Counted from the stretch's first letter, positions 1 to 12,082 are shown. The stretch: 64,000 bases of DNA from Azospirillum cavernae (GCF_003590795.1 NZ_QYUL01000002.1:1605001-1669000), one strand, 5' to 3'. Numbers and translations: made by a program. The notes: generated by a model from the letters alone, not told the origin.

Positions 1-1
1 C

Positions 2-793
<792 letters not shown>

Positions 794-817
794 GTGTGGT
801 GACAGTCTGACCGACCG

Positions 818-860
818 CGCCCCTTCCTCTGACCGCAGGGGAAGGGGCGTTTTCGTTTTT
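818..860 (+). terminator. Rho-independent terminator after ettA
   Basis: A perfect 10-bp stem (CGCCCCTTCC at 818-827 pairing with 840-849) is followed by TTTTCGTTTTT. It lies 25 bases after the ettA stop and just before the AraC gene, so it should isolate the two. Confidence 0.9.
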
Positions 861-874
861 CAGCGGGGGCGCGG

Positions 875-1705
875 ATGGCGCGGAGCGATGAGCGGAACCG
901 GGTGCGCTACTGGCAAGATCGCCGGGTTCCCGGCCTGCGGCTGCTCCACGCGGATTTCAAACGCCACGACTACACCCCGCATTTTCACGAGGCGCTGGTC
1001 GTCGCCGTCACCGAAATCGGCGGCGCGGAGTTTCACAGCCGGGGCGTGACGGGGGAGGCGAAGAATCAGGCGTTGCTGGTCTTCAACCCCGTCGAACCGC
1101 ATTCCGGCCGCATGGGGCGCAGCGAGCGTTGGCGCTACCGCTCCTTTTACCTGCGGCAACCGGCCATCGACGCGGTGACGGCGCTGGTTGGCGGGCCGGG
1201 AACGCCCTATTTCACCAACAATCTGGTGCCGGACGCCGATCTGGTCGCGTCATTCCTGCGCCTGCACCGGGCGCTTGAGACGGACGGCGATCCGCTGCTG
1301 GCGCAAGAGCTTCTGACCATCAGTTTCGGCGGGTTGATCGCCCGGCATGGCGGCAACCGCCCCCGCCTGTCCGTCGTTGGTCGGGACCGGGCGGCCATCG
1401 CCCAGGCCGTGGCCTTGATCCATGATGAGCACGCCAACCGCCTGACCCTGGAGGATTTGGGGCGGGCGTCGGGCTTGACCGCCTTTCAGATGATCCGGCT
1501 GTTCAAGCGGGCCACCGGGCTGACGCCGCACGGCTACCTCACGCAAACCCGGCTGGTCGCGGCGGCCTTGCGGTTGGAGCAGGGAACGTCGTTGGCCGAC
1601 GCCGCGCTGGCGGTTGGTTTTTACGACCAGAGCGCCTTCACCCGGCATTTCAAGCGGGCCTATGGCATCACCCCGCTGTGTTACGCCCGCGCCATGCGGG
1701 GGTGA
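875..1705 (+). CDS. AraC-family transcriptional regulator
   Basis: 276 residues. The N-terminal ~150 residues form a cupin-like AraC ligand-binding domain (PHFHEALVVAVTEIG and GEAKNQALLVFNPVEPHSG are typical strands). Residues ~165-275 hold two helix-turn-helix units, with LTLEDLGRASGLTAFQMIRLFKRATGLTPHGYL and the second-helix hallmark AVGFYDQSAFTRHFKRAYGITP split across it. It lies just upstream of a short-chain dehydrogenase on the same strand, an arrangement that would fit local control, but no operator was identified. The ligand is unknown. Confidence 0.9.
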   Translation: MARSDERNRVRYWQDRRVPGLRLLHADFKRHDYTPHFHEALVVAVTEIGGAEFHSRGVTGEAKNQALLVFNPVEPHSGRMGRSERWRYRSFYLRQPAIDAVTALVGGPGTPYFTNNLVPDADLVASFLRLHRALETDGDPLLAQELLTISFGGLIARHGGNRPRLSVVGRDRAAIAQAVALIHDEHANRLTLEDLGRASGLTAFQMIRLFKRATGLTPHGYLTQTRLVAAALRLEQGTSLADAALAVGFYDQSAFTRHFKRAYGITPLCYARAMRG

Positions 1706-1806
1706 CGGGCGGCCTCCAACTTCCCCGGTCAATTTTCGCCAATACCCGCCCCGCCGGGCGGCGTCATTCTTTGCCGATCACAGACTGTTCGGGAAGGAAC
1801 GGACCC

Positions 1807-2562
1807 ATGGCGGGCTTCACGGGAAAGATCGTGCTGGTGACGGGCGCGACCTCCGGCATTGGCGAGGCGACGGCGCGGGCCTTCGCCCGGTCGGGGGCGA
1901 CGGTGGTCGCGGTCGGGCGCAACCAGGACAAAGGCGCGGCGGTGGCGGCGGAGTGCGCGGCGGTGGGCGGCGTCGGATCGCTGTTCCTCGCCGCCGACGT
2001 CACCGAGCCGGAGGCGATGAGCGGCGTTGTCGGGCAGGTGATGGAGCGCTTTGGGCGGCTGGACGTCGCCTTCAACAACGCGGGCTGGCAGGAGCCGCGC
2101 GCGCCGCTGGACGAGCAGCCGGACGCGGTGTTCGATCAGGTGTTCGACACCAACGTCCGGGCCTTGTTTCTGGCGATGAAGGCGGAGATCGCCGTCATGC
2201 GCGGGCAGGGCGGCGGGGTCGTCATCAACAACGCGTCGGTCAGCGGGGTGCGGAATCCCAATCCCGGCTTGTCCCTCTACGCGGCGTCCAAGGCGGCGGC
2301 GTTGGCCCTGACCCGGTCGGCGGCGATGGAGTGCGCGCCGCAGGGGATTCGCATCAACGCGGTGTCGCCGGGGCGCATTGTGACGCCGATGATGCTGGGA
2401 TCAAAGATCGCCGACATGAGCGTGGTCGCCGCCGGACTGCCCGCCCGTCGCCTTGGTCAGCCGGAGGAGGTGGCCGAGGCCGTGTTGTGGCTGGCGTCGG
2501 ACGCGGCGTCCTTCGTGATCGGCCATAATTTTTGCGTGGATGGCGGGTTTCTGGCGGCTTGA
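1807..2562 (+). CDS. SDR family oxidoreductase (glucose/3-oxoacyl-ACP dehydrogenase-like)
   Basis: 251 residues, a classical short-chain dehydrogenase/reductase. The cofactor motif is TGATSGIG near residue 13, the NNAG motif is FNNAGW, and the catalytic Ser-Tyr-Lys is seen as NNASVSG, then LYAASKAAALAL. The C-terminal SDAASFVIGHNFCVDGGF is typical of the family. The start MAGFTGKIVLVTG was chosen because it gives the standard N terminus; the frame is open further upstream but without family features. The substrate cannot be told from sequence. It ends 6 bases before the convergent pentapeptide gene. Confidence 0.9.
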   Translation: MAGFTGKIVLVTGATSGIGEATARAFARSGATVVAVGRNQDKGAAVAAECAAVGGVGSLFLAADVTEPEAMSGVVGQVMERFGRLDVAFNNAGWQEPRAPLDEQPDAVFDQVFDTNVRALFLAMKAEIAVMRGQGGGVVINNASVSGVRNPNPGLSLYAASKAAALALTRSAAMECAPQGIRINAVSPGRIVTPMMLGSKIADMSVVAAGLPARRLGQPEEVAEAVLWLASDAASFVIGHNFCVDGGFLAA

Positions 2563-2568
2563 ACGGTT

Positions 2569-4050
2569 TCAGCCCGCCAGCTTTTGGTGCTCCAGAAAAG
2601 CCGTCTTCAACAGGGCTTTCAGATCGTCGCCATATTGGTGGAAGCGCACCGACAATTGGCCGCGTTCGTCGTCGCGGTGCAAAACCACCAGATTGGCGAC
2701 CGCCGCCACGTCTTGCCGGTCGGTCATCACCACGCGGGCCTGGAAGGTTTGACCCCGGCGGTAGGGCTGGTTGACCGCCAGCAGGCACAGGCCGCCGACC
2801 GACCAGTTGCGGGCGGGGAAGACGCCATGTTCGGTGTGGACCACCAGACCGGGGCGGACGAAGCGCTTTTGCCGACGGCGTTCTTCGGGCGGCGGCGGCG
2901 CGATGGCGCCAGAGTTGGCGACGTCGATGCCGCTGCCTTCGGTCAGTGTGTTGGTGAAGACGCTGCCGCGCACGATGGCGTCGCCCATGCGGGCGGCGCG
3001 CAGATCGGCGTCGGAGAAATCGGCCCCGTCGAAATTGGCGGGCCAGGACCGGCCACCGGCCAGTTGCGTCGGGCTGGCGTCGGCCCGGTTGAACAGGGTG
3101 TGGGCCAGATAGGCGCGGCGCAGCGTGACCCCGCGCAGGCTGGCGTCGCTGAGATCGGATTCGTCGAGGTCGATGTAGGACAATTCGGCCATGTCCAGGC
3201 TGGCCTTGGTCAACCGCGTGCCCGGCAGGCGGCAGCGGCGCAGCCGCGCGGCGGCCAGCGTGCGCCCGCTCAGATCGGCCCCGGCCACCGACACCAAATC
3301 CAGATCCAGCCGCGCCCCCTCGCCCCCGCCGCTGTCCACCCACCGCTCGTGGCTGGCGACCAGTTCCAGGAAGTCGGCCACCGGCATGGCGGTGTAATTG
3401 GGCTGGACGATGGCGTCGGGCGGCAGGGTGAAGGGGATGAAGGTGCGCGTCAGCGTCGCCTGATCCATCACCGTGTTGCCGAACACCGCGCCGTCCAGCG
3501 TCGCCCCGCAAAAATCGGCGCCCATCAGCACAGCCGAGGTCAATTCCGCCCCGGTCAAGTCGGCGTCGTTCAGATCGGCGCCGGTCAGGTCACAGCCGGA
3601 AAAATTGGCCCCGGCCAGGATCGACCGCTCCATCTTCGCTTCGGTCAGGCGGGTCACGCCACCGGCGCGCGTCGTCTTCTGGGTGTCGTCCAGCAACTCC
3701 CCGGCGCGGAAATCGGCGCCGCGCAGATTGGCGTCGGTCAGTTGCGCCCGGTGCAGGTTGGCCCCGCGCAGATCGGCCCCGGTCAGCGTGGCGCCGGACA
3801 GGTTGATGGCCTCCATGTCGGCGCCGAACAGGTCGGCCTGGGTCAGATCGGCCCGGACCATCCGCGTGTTGGTCAGATTGCACCCGGCCAGCTTGGCCCC
3901 CGCCAGCGCCACCCGTTCCAGATTGAGCCGCGACAGATCGCGAAAGCTGAGGTCGGCGCGCTTGCCGCTGCTGGGTCGTTTCAGCCACGCCTGATGGGAC
4001 AGGATGATCTTGCGGATCTCCTCGACCTCGGTCGGATCACGGTCTGCCAT
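2569..4050 (-). CDS. Pentapeptide-repeat protein with C-terminal PilZ domain
   Basis: 493 residues from the ATG MADRDPTEVEE. Two blocks of A(D/N)LxX pentapeptide repeats (about residues 30-200 and 250-360) should fold as right-handed quadrilateral beta-helices. Each block is preceded by an H-x2-W element followed by an RADL/RLDL step (SHQAWLKRPSSGKRADL; SHERWVDSGGGEGARLDL). The last ~105 residues are a PilZ domain with RRRQKRF and NWSVGG, matching the RxxxR and (D/N)xSxxG c-di-GMP-binding motifs. No signal peptide or membrane segment is visible, so a cytoplasmic c-di-GMP-responsive scaffold is inferred. A paralogue without PilZ lies at 29115-30425; the two also share a GRSWxAN motif late in the second block. 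Confidence 0.88.
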   Translation of the reverse strand: MADRDPTEVEEIRKIILSHQAWLKRPSSGKRADLSFRDLSRLNLERVALAGAKLAGCNLTNTRMVRADLTQADLFGADMEAINLSGATLTGADLRGANLHRAQLTDANLRGADFRAGELLDDTQKTTRAGGVTRLTEAKMERSILAGANFSGCDLTGADLNDADLTGAELTSAVLMGADFCGATLDGAVFGNTVMDQATLTRTFIPFTLPPDAIVQPNYTAMPVADFLELVASHERWVDSGGGEGARLDLDLVSVAGADLSGRTLAAARLRRCRLPGTRLTKASLDMAELSYIDLDESDLSDASLRGVTLRRAYLAHTLFNRADASPTQLAGGRSWPANFDGADFSDADLRAARMGDAIVRGSVFTNTLTEGSGIDVANSGAIAPPPPEERRRQKRFVRPGLVVHTEHGVFPARNWSVGGLCLLAVNQPYRRGQTFQARVVMTDRQDVAAVANLVVLHRDDERGQLSVRFHQYGDDLKALLKTAFLEHQKLAG

Positions 4051-4153
4051 GGCGCTGCGAGTCCCGGTTGTGCCTGTGGGGAGCAAGGCAAGTCATTGAT
4101 GCAAGATAGCCGTTTCGCGCCGCCGCGTCACGGATTCCGCGCGCCAACGCAAA

Positions 4154-4184
4154 CGGGGCCGCCCCTGAGTGGAAGACGGCCCCG
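4154..4184 (-). terminator. Probable terminator of the mlaA-mlaC unit
   Basis: On the minus strand CGGGGCCG pairs with CGGCCCCG across a 15-base loop, followed by TTTGCGTTG. It begins about 40 bases after the mlaC stop. The U-run is short, so efficiency is uncertain. Confidence 0.55.
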
Positions 4185-4221
4185 CGCTCTCGCAGACGAT
4201 CCTAGTGAAAGGCGAAGGGCG

Positions 4222-4854
4222 TCAACCGGCCTTGCCGACCTTCTGGCGCAGGGCCTGAATCAACCCATCGACCTTGCCGCCATTCTGCTGCACAACCGAC
4301 GAGAATTCCTGCCGTTGGGTCACGCCCATGCTGACATTCTCGACCACGACGTCGATGATCTTGTAATCGGCGTCCTTCTTGCGGATGCGCCAATTGACGT
4401 TCACCGGCGGGCCGCTGGGGCGGATGATCTGGGTCGTGACCATGGTGTCGGTCTCGCCCTCGGGCAGCGCGCCGACGATTTTGAAGGTCTCGCCCGAATA
4501 TTCGATGAAACGTTCGGCGTAGGTGCCGACGATCAACTGCTCGAACAGCTTCTGATACTCGGCCTGCTGCGCCTCGCTCGCCTGATTCCAGTAGCGGCCC
4601 AGCACCCAACGCCCGATGTAAGGGACGTCGAAGCCCTTGTGCAGCAGCGCGCGGAAATGCTGCAACGCCTGCTCTTTGGGCGTGCTTTTGTTGGAGAATG
4701 TGCCAATGGCGTCATTCCCCAGCTTCTGCATGAAAACGCTTGCGCCCGGATCCGCGCTCTGCGCGAAAGCCGAGGAAACGAGAGGGTGGCCGACCCCGCT
4801 GCTCACCGCGAGCAGGGCCGCGCACGCGACAAACAGGCGACGTGTCAGCATCAT
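4222..4854 (-). CDS. mlaC: MlaC family phospholipid-binding (toluene tolerance) protein
   Basis: 210 residues from MMLTRRLFVACAAL, whose basic-then-hydrophobic N terminus ending in SSAFAQSA is a Sec signal peptide; this is why the start was placed here although the frame extends upstream. The mature part fits the MlaC/Ttg2D family, including KGFDVPYIGRWVLGRYW and the region WRIRKKDADYKIIDVVVENVSM. MlaC ferries phospholipids across the periplasm between outer-membrane MlaA and the inner-membrane MlaFEDB complex. mlaA lies 130 bases upstream on the same strand; the MlaFEDB genes are not in the window. Confidence 0.9.
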   Translation of the reverse strand: MMLTRRLFVACAALLAVSSGVGHPLVSSAFAQSADPGASVFMQKLGNDAIGTFSNKSTPKEQALQHFRALLHKGFDVPYIGRWVLGRYWNQASEAQQAEYQKLFEQLIVGTYAERFIEYSGETFKIVGALPEGETDTMVTTQIIRPSGPPVNVNWRIRKKDADYKIIDVVVENVSMGVTQRQEFSSVVQQNGGKVDGLIQALRQKVGKAG

Positions 4855-4984
4855 GGGTCCAGAAATGGCGGCTTGGCTGTCGTTGTCAACGGTCATGTGA
4901 CCCATGGGGCTAAGAAACATCGAAAGCGAAGCATTGCCCGGTTGCAGCGTCCCTGCGAGGGGGCCGCCGCAACCGAAAAACACC

Positions 4985-5767
4985 TTATTGCTTCGGCGCG
5001 GAGGCGAAGTCCGGGAAATCCGGGCCGCTGACCGGCTTGTTGGCAATCTCCGCCTGGCGCTGCTGCTGGCGCAGGCTGCGCACGGTGGCGTAGAAATCCA
5101 ACGAGTTGCGGCGCAGATCGTCCACTTCCTTCAGAACATGCGACCGGCGGTCGATGGCGTTGGCCCCGGCGCGGGCGTACAACGCGCCCTTATGGTCGGC
5201 GGCGTAGCCCCAGACGCGCACCGGATCGGCGACGGTGTCCACGCCATAGCCGACGGTGTCGCGCAGGTTCGACGGACCCAGCAGCGGCAGCACCAGATAC
5301 GGCCCGTCGCCGACGCCCCACACCGCCAGCGTCTGGCCGAAATCTTCCGGACGGTTGGGAATGCCCGCCTGAGTCGCGACGTCGGCGATGCCGCCGGCGC
5401 CCAAAATGGTGTTGGTCAGGAAGCGCCCGGTGGCGAATTGCGCGCCCTCGAAATTGCCCTGCAACAGGTTGTTGGCGATGTAGAGCGGCGACATCAGATT
5501 GTCGATGAAGTTGTGGATGGCGTCCCGGATCGGGTTCGGCACGGCGGCCACATAGACCTCGGCGGCGGGGCGCAGAACCAGCACGTCGGCGGCCTCGTTG
5601 GCGGCGAAGACGAAGCGGTTCGGCACTTCCAACGGGTCGTTGACCTCGGTGGCGGCCTCCTTGGAGCCTGGATCGAGCGGCTTGTTGGCGCAGGCCGTCG
5701 CGGTCAGGGCAAGGGCGGCGACGAGAGCCGAGCGGAGGGTGGAGCGTGTGAGACTGGCCAGCTTCAT
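4985..5767 (-). CDS. mlaA: MlaA family outer-membrane lipoprotein (VacJ)
   Basis: 260 residues. The start MKLASLTRSTLRSALVAAL gives a lipoprotein signal peptide with lipobox ATAC at Cys26. The body shows MlaA hallmarks: DPLEVPNRFVFAANEAAD, the helix region VPNPIRDAIHNFIDNLMSP, GRFLTNTILGAGGIADVA, and GVGDGPYLVLPLLGPSNLRD. MlaA sits in the outer membrane and removes mislocalised phospholipids from the outer leaflet, passing them to MlaC, which is encoded next. An upstream extension of the frame exists but lacks any sensible signal peptide. Confidence 0.93.
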   Translation of the reverse strand: MKLASLTRSTLRSALVAALALTATACANKPLDPGSKEAATEVNDPLEVPNRFVFAANEAADVLVLRPAAEVYVAAVPNPIRDAIHNFIDNLMSPLYIANNLLQGNFEGAQFATGRFLTNTILGAGGIADVATQAGIPNRPEDFGQTLAVWGVGDGPYLVLPLLGPSNLRDTVGYGVDTVADPVRVWGYAADHKGALYARAGANAIDRRSHVLKEVDDLRRNSLDFYATVRSLRQQQRQAEIANKPVSGPDFPDFASAPKQ

Positions 5768-6050
5768 GGTGCGACGGCTCTTTTCTGGAGGCTCAACTCG
5801 GGTCGGATCGCCGGTCTTCCCCATCCGCCCCAAAGACTCCTGCGGTGGGAGCGTGGGGACCGACAGAGGCGGCGGCGCGTTCATGAGGAAGATTGTGCGA
5901 GAAATCGTCCAATTTCCACCTTTTCGTCGAGTAACACAGGAACGGCTGTTTGACCAGTCTCGTGGCGGCTGCGCCACAGCCCTTGCGGCGCCTGTGGCGT
6001 TCTTGCCGCAGGCCGGACTTCGGGCGGAGCGCGCGGTGCGACGAATTCGG
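5768..6050. other. Intergenic region between divergent mlaA and the methionine cluster
   Basis: Non-coding stretch separating minus-strand mlaA from the plus-strand ArsR/methyltransferase gene. It holds a small hairpin (GTGGCG...CGCCAC near 5962-5977) and presumably the mlaA promoter, which I could not place confidently. A short open frame on the plus strand has no coding features. Confidence 0.5.
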
Positions 6051-6079
6051 TTTACGACGCATAAAGATATCTTTATATC
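6051..6079 (+). promoter_or_regulatory. Promoter with ArsR-type (SahR-like) palindromic operator for the metF/metH cluster
   Basis: Positions 6061-6076 read ATAAAGATATCTTTAT, a perfect 16-bp palindrome in an otherwise GC-rich region. A candidate -35 (TTTACG, 6051-6056) and -10 (TATATC, 6074-6079) are 17 bases apart, so the palindrome fills the spacer and overlaps the -10. ArsR-family repressors bind such AT-rich palindromes. The next gene encodes an ArsR-domain protein, which suggests autoregulation. Confidence 0.75.
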
Positions 6080-6136
6080 TGTATTCAGAGTGACGGGGCG
6101 CGACGCCCCGCGCGGCGATGTTGGGTGTGTGGGGCG

Positions 6137-8019
<1,883 letters not shown>

Positions 8020-8078
8020 GGTAAGACGGGGGCGGGGGGCTTGTGCTAAGCTGCAACCGACGCTGCGGAGGGTGAGCC

Positions 8079-8552
8079 ATGGACAGCCGGATCGGGTATG
8101 ACACGGATTTCCTCGCCTGGACGCAAGAACAGGCCCGCCTGCTGCGCGACGCCGCGCAGGATCGCCCGAACACGCCCATCGACTGGGAGAACGTCGCCGA
8201 GGAGATCGAAAGCATGGGCCGATCCGAAGCCAACGCGTTGGCAAGCGCGCTGACCCGTGTGATCGAACATCTGCTGAAGCTGGAATTCTCCCCGGTCGCC
8301 GAACCGCGCGGCGGCTGGCGGCGCTCCGTTCGCGAACACCGGAACCAAGCCAACGACGCGCTGGACGCCAGCCCGAGCCTGCGTGGCAAGCTCGACCTTG
8401 AGAAGAGCTATCGACGGGGCCGGATTTACGCGGTGGAAGGCTTGGAACAGGATCGCGTCGCCGCCGCCGATCTGCCCGCCGAATGCCCCTATGCGCTGGA
8501 ACACATTCTTGACGACGAGTGGTGGCCCGCCAACCGTCATGATCTCGCCTGA
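8079..8552 (+). CDS. DUF29 domain-containing protein
   Basis: 157 residues. The N terminus YDTDFLAWTQEQARLLRD, the central WENVAEEIESMGRSE and the segment LSRVIEHLLKLE-like (here LTRVIEHLLKLEFSP) are diagnostic of DUF29, a helical family of unknown function that is abundant in cyanobacteria and some alphaproteobacteria. The gene is inserted between metF and metH on the same strand and may be cotranscribed; nothing ties it to methionine synthesis. A good ribosome-binding site (GGAGGG) precedes the ATG. Confidence 0.85.
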   Translation: MDSRIGYDTDFLAWTQEQARLLRDAAQDRPNTPIDWENVAEEIESMGRSEANALASALTRVIEHLLKLEFSPVAEPRGGWRRSVREHRNQANDALDASPSLRGKLDLEKSYRRGRIYAVEGLEQDRVAAADLPAECPYALEHILDDEWWPANRHDLA

Positions 8553-8590
8553 TCCCCGAACACGCCCAAGCCACGGATAAGAACTCTCCC

Positions 8591-11500
8591 ATGCCCCACA
8601 TCCTCGACACCCTGCGTGACCGCGTTTTGCTTTGCGACGGCGGGTTTGGCAGCCGCATTCAGGCGCTCGACCTTGACGTGGAGACGGATTATTGGGGGCA
8701 CGAGAACTGCACCGACATCCTGCCGCTGTCGCGCCCCGACATCGTCCGCGAGATCCATCGCGGTTATTTCGAGGCCGGGGCCGACATGGTCGAAACCGAC
8801 ACCTTCGGCGCCTCGCCGGTGACGTTGGGCGAGTTCGGCATCGGCGACAAAGCCTTTGAGATCAACCAGCGCGCCGTCGAGCTGGCGCGCGAGGCGGCGG
8901 CGACCTTCACCGACGGGCAGCCGCGCTTCGTCATCGGCTCCATCGGGCCGGGGACCAAGCTGCCCAGCCTGGGCCACATCGCCTATCAGGCCGCCGAGGA
9001 CAGCTTTTACGTCCAGGCCGCCGGGCTGATCGCGGGCGGGGCCGACGCCATTCTGGTGGAAACCTGCCAGGATCCCTTGCAGATCAAGGCGGCGGTCAAC
9101 GGGATCAAGCGCGCGCGGCTGGAGGCCAAATCCGACACGCCGGTCTTCGTTCAGGTGACGGTGGAGACCACCGGCACGCTGCTGGTCGGCACGGACATCG
9201 CGGCGGCGGCCACCATCATCCAGGCGCTCGACGTGCCGTTGATGGGGCTGAACTGCGCCACCGGCCCGCTGGAGATGAGCGAGCATGTCCGTTGGCTGGC
9301 GCAGAACTGGCCGGGGATGATCTCGGTCCAGCCCAACGCCGGGCTGCCCGAATTGGTGGACGGCAAGACCCATTACCCGCTGCGCGCCGATGATTTCGCC
9401 CATTGGCTGGAGCGTTTCGTCGTTGAGGATGGGGTTAATCTGGTCGGCGGCTGCTGCGGCACCAACGTGCCGCACATCGGCGCGGCCAACGCCATGCTGC
9501 GCAAGCTGGCCCCCGCCGGGTCGCACCGGCCCAACCCGAAGGGCCGCACGGTCCATTGGGTTCCGGCGGTCGCCTCGCTCTATTCCCAAGTCACGCTGCG
9601 CCAGGAAAACGCTTTCTTCGCCATCGGCGAACGCTGCAACGCCAACGGCTCCAAGAAGTGGCGCGAGTTGCAGGAAAAGCACGACTGGGACGGCTGCGTC
9701 GAGATGGCGCGCGAGCAGGTCAAGGAAGGCTCGCACGCGCTGGACGTCTGCACCGCCTTCGTCGGGCGCGACGAGGTGGCGGAGATGAACGCGGTCATGG
9801 AGCGTTTCGTCGGCTCCGTCACCGCGCCGCTGGTCATCGATTCCACCGAATACGGCGTTCTGGAACAGGCGTTGGCGCTCTATGGTGGCAAGGCGATCCT
9901 GAACTCGATCAATTTCGAGGATGGCGAGGAACCGGCGCGCCAGCGGCTGGCGCTGGCCAAGAAGTTCGGCGCGGCGGTCATCGCGCTGACCATCGACGAA
10001 GAGGGCATGGCCAAAACCCCCGACCGCAAGCTGTCCATCGCCAAGCGGCTCTATGATCTGGCGGTCAACGAATACGGCCTCTCCCCCGCCGATCTGCTGT
10101 TCGACCCGCTGACCTTCACCATCGCCACGGGCAACGAGGACGACCGCAAGCTCGCCATCTGGACGCTGGAAGGCATTGAGGCCATCGCCCGCGAGATGCC
10201 CGGTTGCCAGATCATCCTCGGGCTGTCGAACGTCTCCTTTGGTCTGAACGCGGCGGCGCGCCATGTGCTGAACTCGGTCTTCCTCGACCACGCGGTCAAG
10301 AAGGGGATGACCGGGGCCATCGTCCATGTCTCCAAGATCCTGCCGCTGCACCAGATCCCGGACATCGAGGTCAAGACCGCCGAAGATTTGATCTTCGACC
10401 GCCGCGCGGACGGTTACGACCCGCTGCACGCCTTCATCGCGCTGTTCGAGGGCCGCAAGGCGGCGGACGCCAAGAAGAAGGCGCGGGCCGAAACGGTCGA
10501 GGAGCGGTTGAAGGAGCGCATCGTTGACGGCGATCGCACCGGGTTGGACGAGGATCTGGCGGCGGCGATGAAGACGCACCCGCCGTTGGAGATCATCAAC
10601 ACCTATCTGCTCGACGGCATGAAGGTGGTGGGCGAACTGTTCGGCGCGGGCAAGATGCAGTTGCCCTTCGTCCTGCAATCGGCGGAAACCATGAAGGCCG
10701 CCGTCGCCTATCTTGAACCCCACATGGAAAAGGCGGACGGCCAGCAAAAGGGCACCATGGTGCTGGCGACGGTGAAGGGCGACGTCCACGACATCGGCAA
10801 GAATCTGGTGGACATCATCCTGACCAACAACGGCTACAAGGTGGTCAATCTCGGCATCAAACAGCCGGTGTCGGCGATCATCCAGGCGGCGAAGGAGCAC
10901 AAGGCCGACGCCGTCGGCATGTCCGGCCTGCTGGTGAAATCCACCGTGGTGATGCGCGAAAATCTGGCCGAAATGACCCGCGAGGGGTTGGACGTGCCGG
11001 TGCTGCTGGGCGGCGCCGCCCTGACTCGCGCCTATGTCGAGGGCGATTGCGTCGCCTCCTACGGCTCGGGCCGGGTGGCCTATGCGGGCGACGCCTTTGA
11101 TGGGCTGACCCTGATGGACGAGGTGGTGACGGGCAGCTTCGACCAGAAGCTGTCCATCATCCAGGCCAAGCGGGCGGGCAAGGCGGTCAACCGCCGCCGC
11201 GTGCTGGGGCAGGCGACCAGCGCGGCGACCGGGCCGGTGGACAAGGACGCCGTGCGCGCCCGCCGCCACCGCTTGGCCGAGGGCGTGCCGGTGCCGACTC
11301 CGCCCTTCTGGGGGCCGAAGCTGATCGACCATGTGCCGTTGAAGACGCTGGTCACGTATCTGAACGAGCGGATGCTCTACCAACTGCAATGGGGCTACCG
11401 GAAGGACGGCAAGTCGTTCGAGGAGTTCAAGGAGTGGGCGAAGAAGGAGCTTCGCCCGGTGCTCGACCGCATCCTGAAGATCGCCCACAGCGAAAACATC

Positions 11501-12082
11501 CTGCGCCCGACCGCCGTTTACGGCTATTGGAAGGCGGCGGCGGACGGCAACGACGTGATCCTGTTCGAGGAGGATGGGACGACGGAGGCCGCGCGCTTCA
11601 GCCTGCCGCGCCAGGGCAAGGAGGATGGCGAGTGCATCGCCGACTTCCTGCGCGACGTGACCGACCCGGAGCGCGACGTGCTTGGCCTTCAGGTCGTCAC
11701 CATGGGCCAGCATTGCGCCGAGGTGGCGCGGGAATGGTTCGCCGAAAACCGCTATCAGGATTACCTCTACCTGCACGGCCTGTCGGTGGAGATGACCGAG
11801 GCGATGGCGGAGTATGTCCACGCCCGCATCCGCTCGGAGTTGGGCTATGGCGCGGAGGACAACCGCGACAAGGAGAAGCTGTTGCAGCAATCCTATCGCG
11901 GCAGCCGCTACAGCTTCGGCTACCCGGCCTGCCCGAATCTGAAGGACCAGGAGCAGTTGTTGAAGCTTCTGGGGGCCGAGCGGATCGGCATTGAAATGTC
12001 GGACGAGGACCAGTTGCACCCCGAACAGAGCACCTCGGCCATCGTCCTGCACCACCCGCGCGCCAAATATTTCTCGGTGTAA
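8591..12082 (+). CDS. metH: Cobalamin-dependent methionine synthase
   Basis: 1163 residues, close to E. coli MetH. Domain order is complete: homocysteine-binding barrel with zinc cysteines in GLNCATGP (about residue 222) and GGCCGTN (about 287-288); pterin-binding barrel (IGERCNANGSKKWREL); B12 module with GDVHDIGKN (axial His near 733) and GMSGLLVKST; and C-terminal AdoMet-reactivation domain (RGSRYSFGYPACPNL). It transfers methyl from 5-methyl-THF to homocysteine in the cytosol. No canonical cobalamin or SAM riboswitch is evident in the 38 bases upstream, so expression probably comes from the metF-side promoter. Confidence 0.97.
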   Translation: MPHILDTLRDRVLLCDGGFGSRIQALDLDVETDYWGHENCTDILPLSRPDIVREIHRGYFEAGADMVETDTFGASPVTLGEFGIGDKAFEINQRAVELAREAAATFTDGQPRFVIGSIGPGTKLPSLGHIAYQAAEDSFYVQAAGLIAGGADAILVETCQDPLQIKAAVNGIKRARLEAKSDTPVFVQVTVETTGTLLVGTDIAAAATIIQALDVPLMGLNCATGPLEMSEHVRWLAQNWPGMISVQPNAGLPELVDGKTHYPLRADDFAHWLERFVVEDGVNLVGGCCGTNVPHIGAANAMLRKLAPAGSHRPNPKGRTVHWVPAVASLYSQVTLRQENAFFAIGERCNANGSKKWRELQEKHDWDGCVEMAREQVKEGSHALDVCTAFVGRDEVAEMNAVMERFVGSVTAPLVIDSTEYGVLEQALALYGGKAILNSINFEDGEEPARQRLALAKKFGAAVIALTIDEEGMAKTPDRKLSIAKRLYDLAVNEYGLSPADLLFDPLTFTIATGNEDDRKLAIWTLEGIEAIAREMPGCQIILGLSNVSFGLNAAARHVLNSVFLDHAVKKGMTGAIVHVSKILPLHQIPDIEVKTAEDLIFDRRADGYDPLHAFIALFEGRKAADAKKKARAETVEERLKERIVDGDRTGLDEDLAAAMKTHPPLEIINTYLLDGMKVVGELFGAGKMQLPFVLQSAETMKAAVAYLEPHMEKADGQQKGTMVLATVKGDVHDIGKNLVDIILTNNGYKVVNLGIKQPVSAIIQAAKEHKADAVGMSGLLVKSTVVMRENLAEMTREGLDVPVLLGGAALTRAYVEGDCVASYGSGRVAYAGDAFDGLTLMDEVVTGSFDQKLSIIQAKRAGKAVNRRRVLGQATSAATGPVDKDAVRARRHRLAEGVPVPTPPFWGPKLIDHVPLKTLVTYLNERMLYQLQWGYRKDGKSFEEFKEWAKKELRPVLDRILKIAHSENILRPTAVYGYWKAAADGNDVILFEEDGTTEAARFSLPRQGKEDGECIADFLRDVTDPERDVLGLQVVTMGQHCAEVAREWFAENRYQDYLYLHGLSVEMTEAMAEYVHARIRSELGYGAEDNRDKEKLLQQSYRGSRYSFGYPACPNLKDQEQLLKLLGAERIGIEMSDEDQLHPEQSTSAIVLHHPRAKYFSV

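Noticed and set aside
8553..8590. Cobalamin or SAM riboswitch before metH
   Set aside because: Only 38 bases lie between the DUF29 gene and metH, too short for either.
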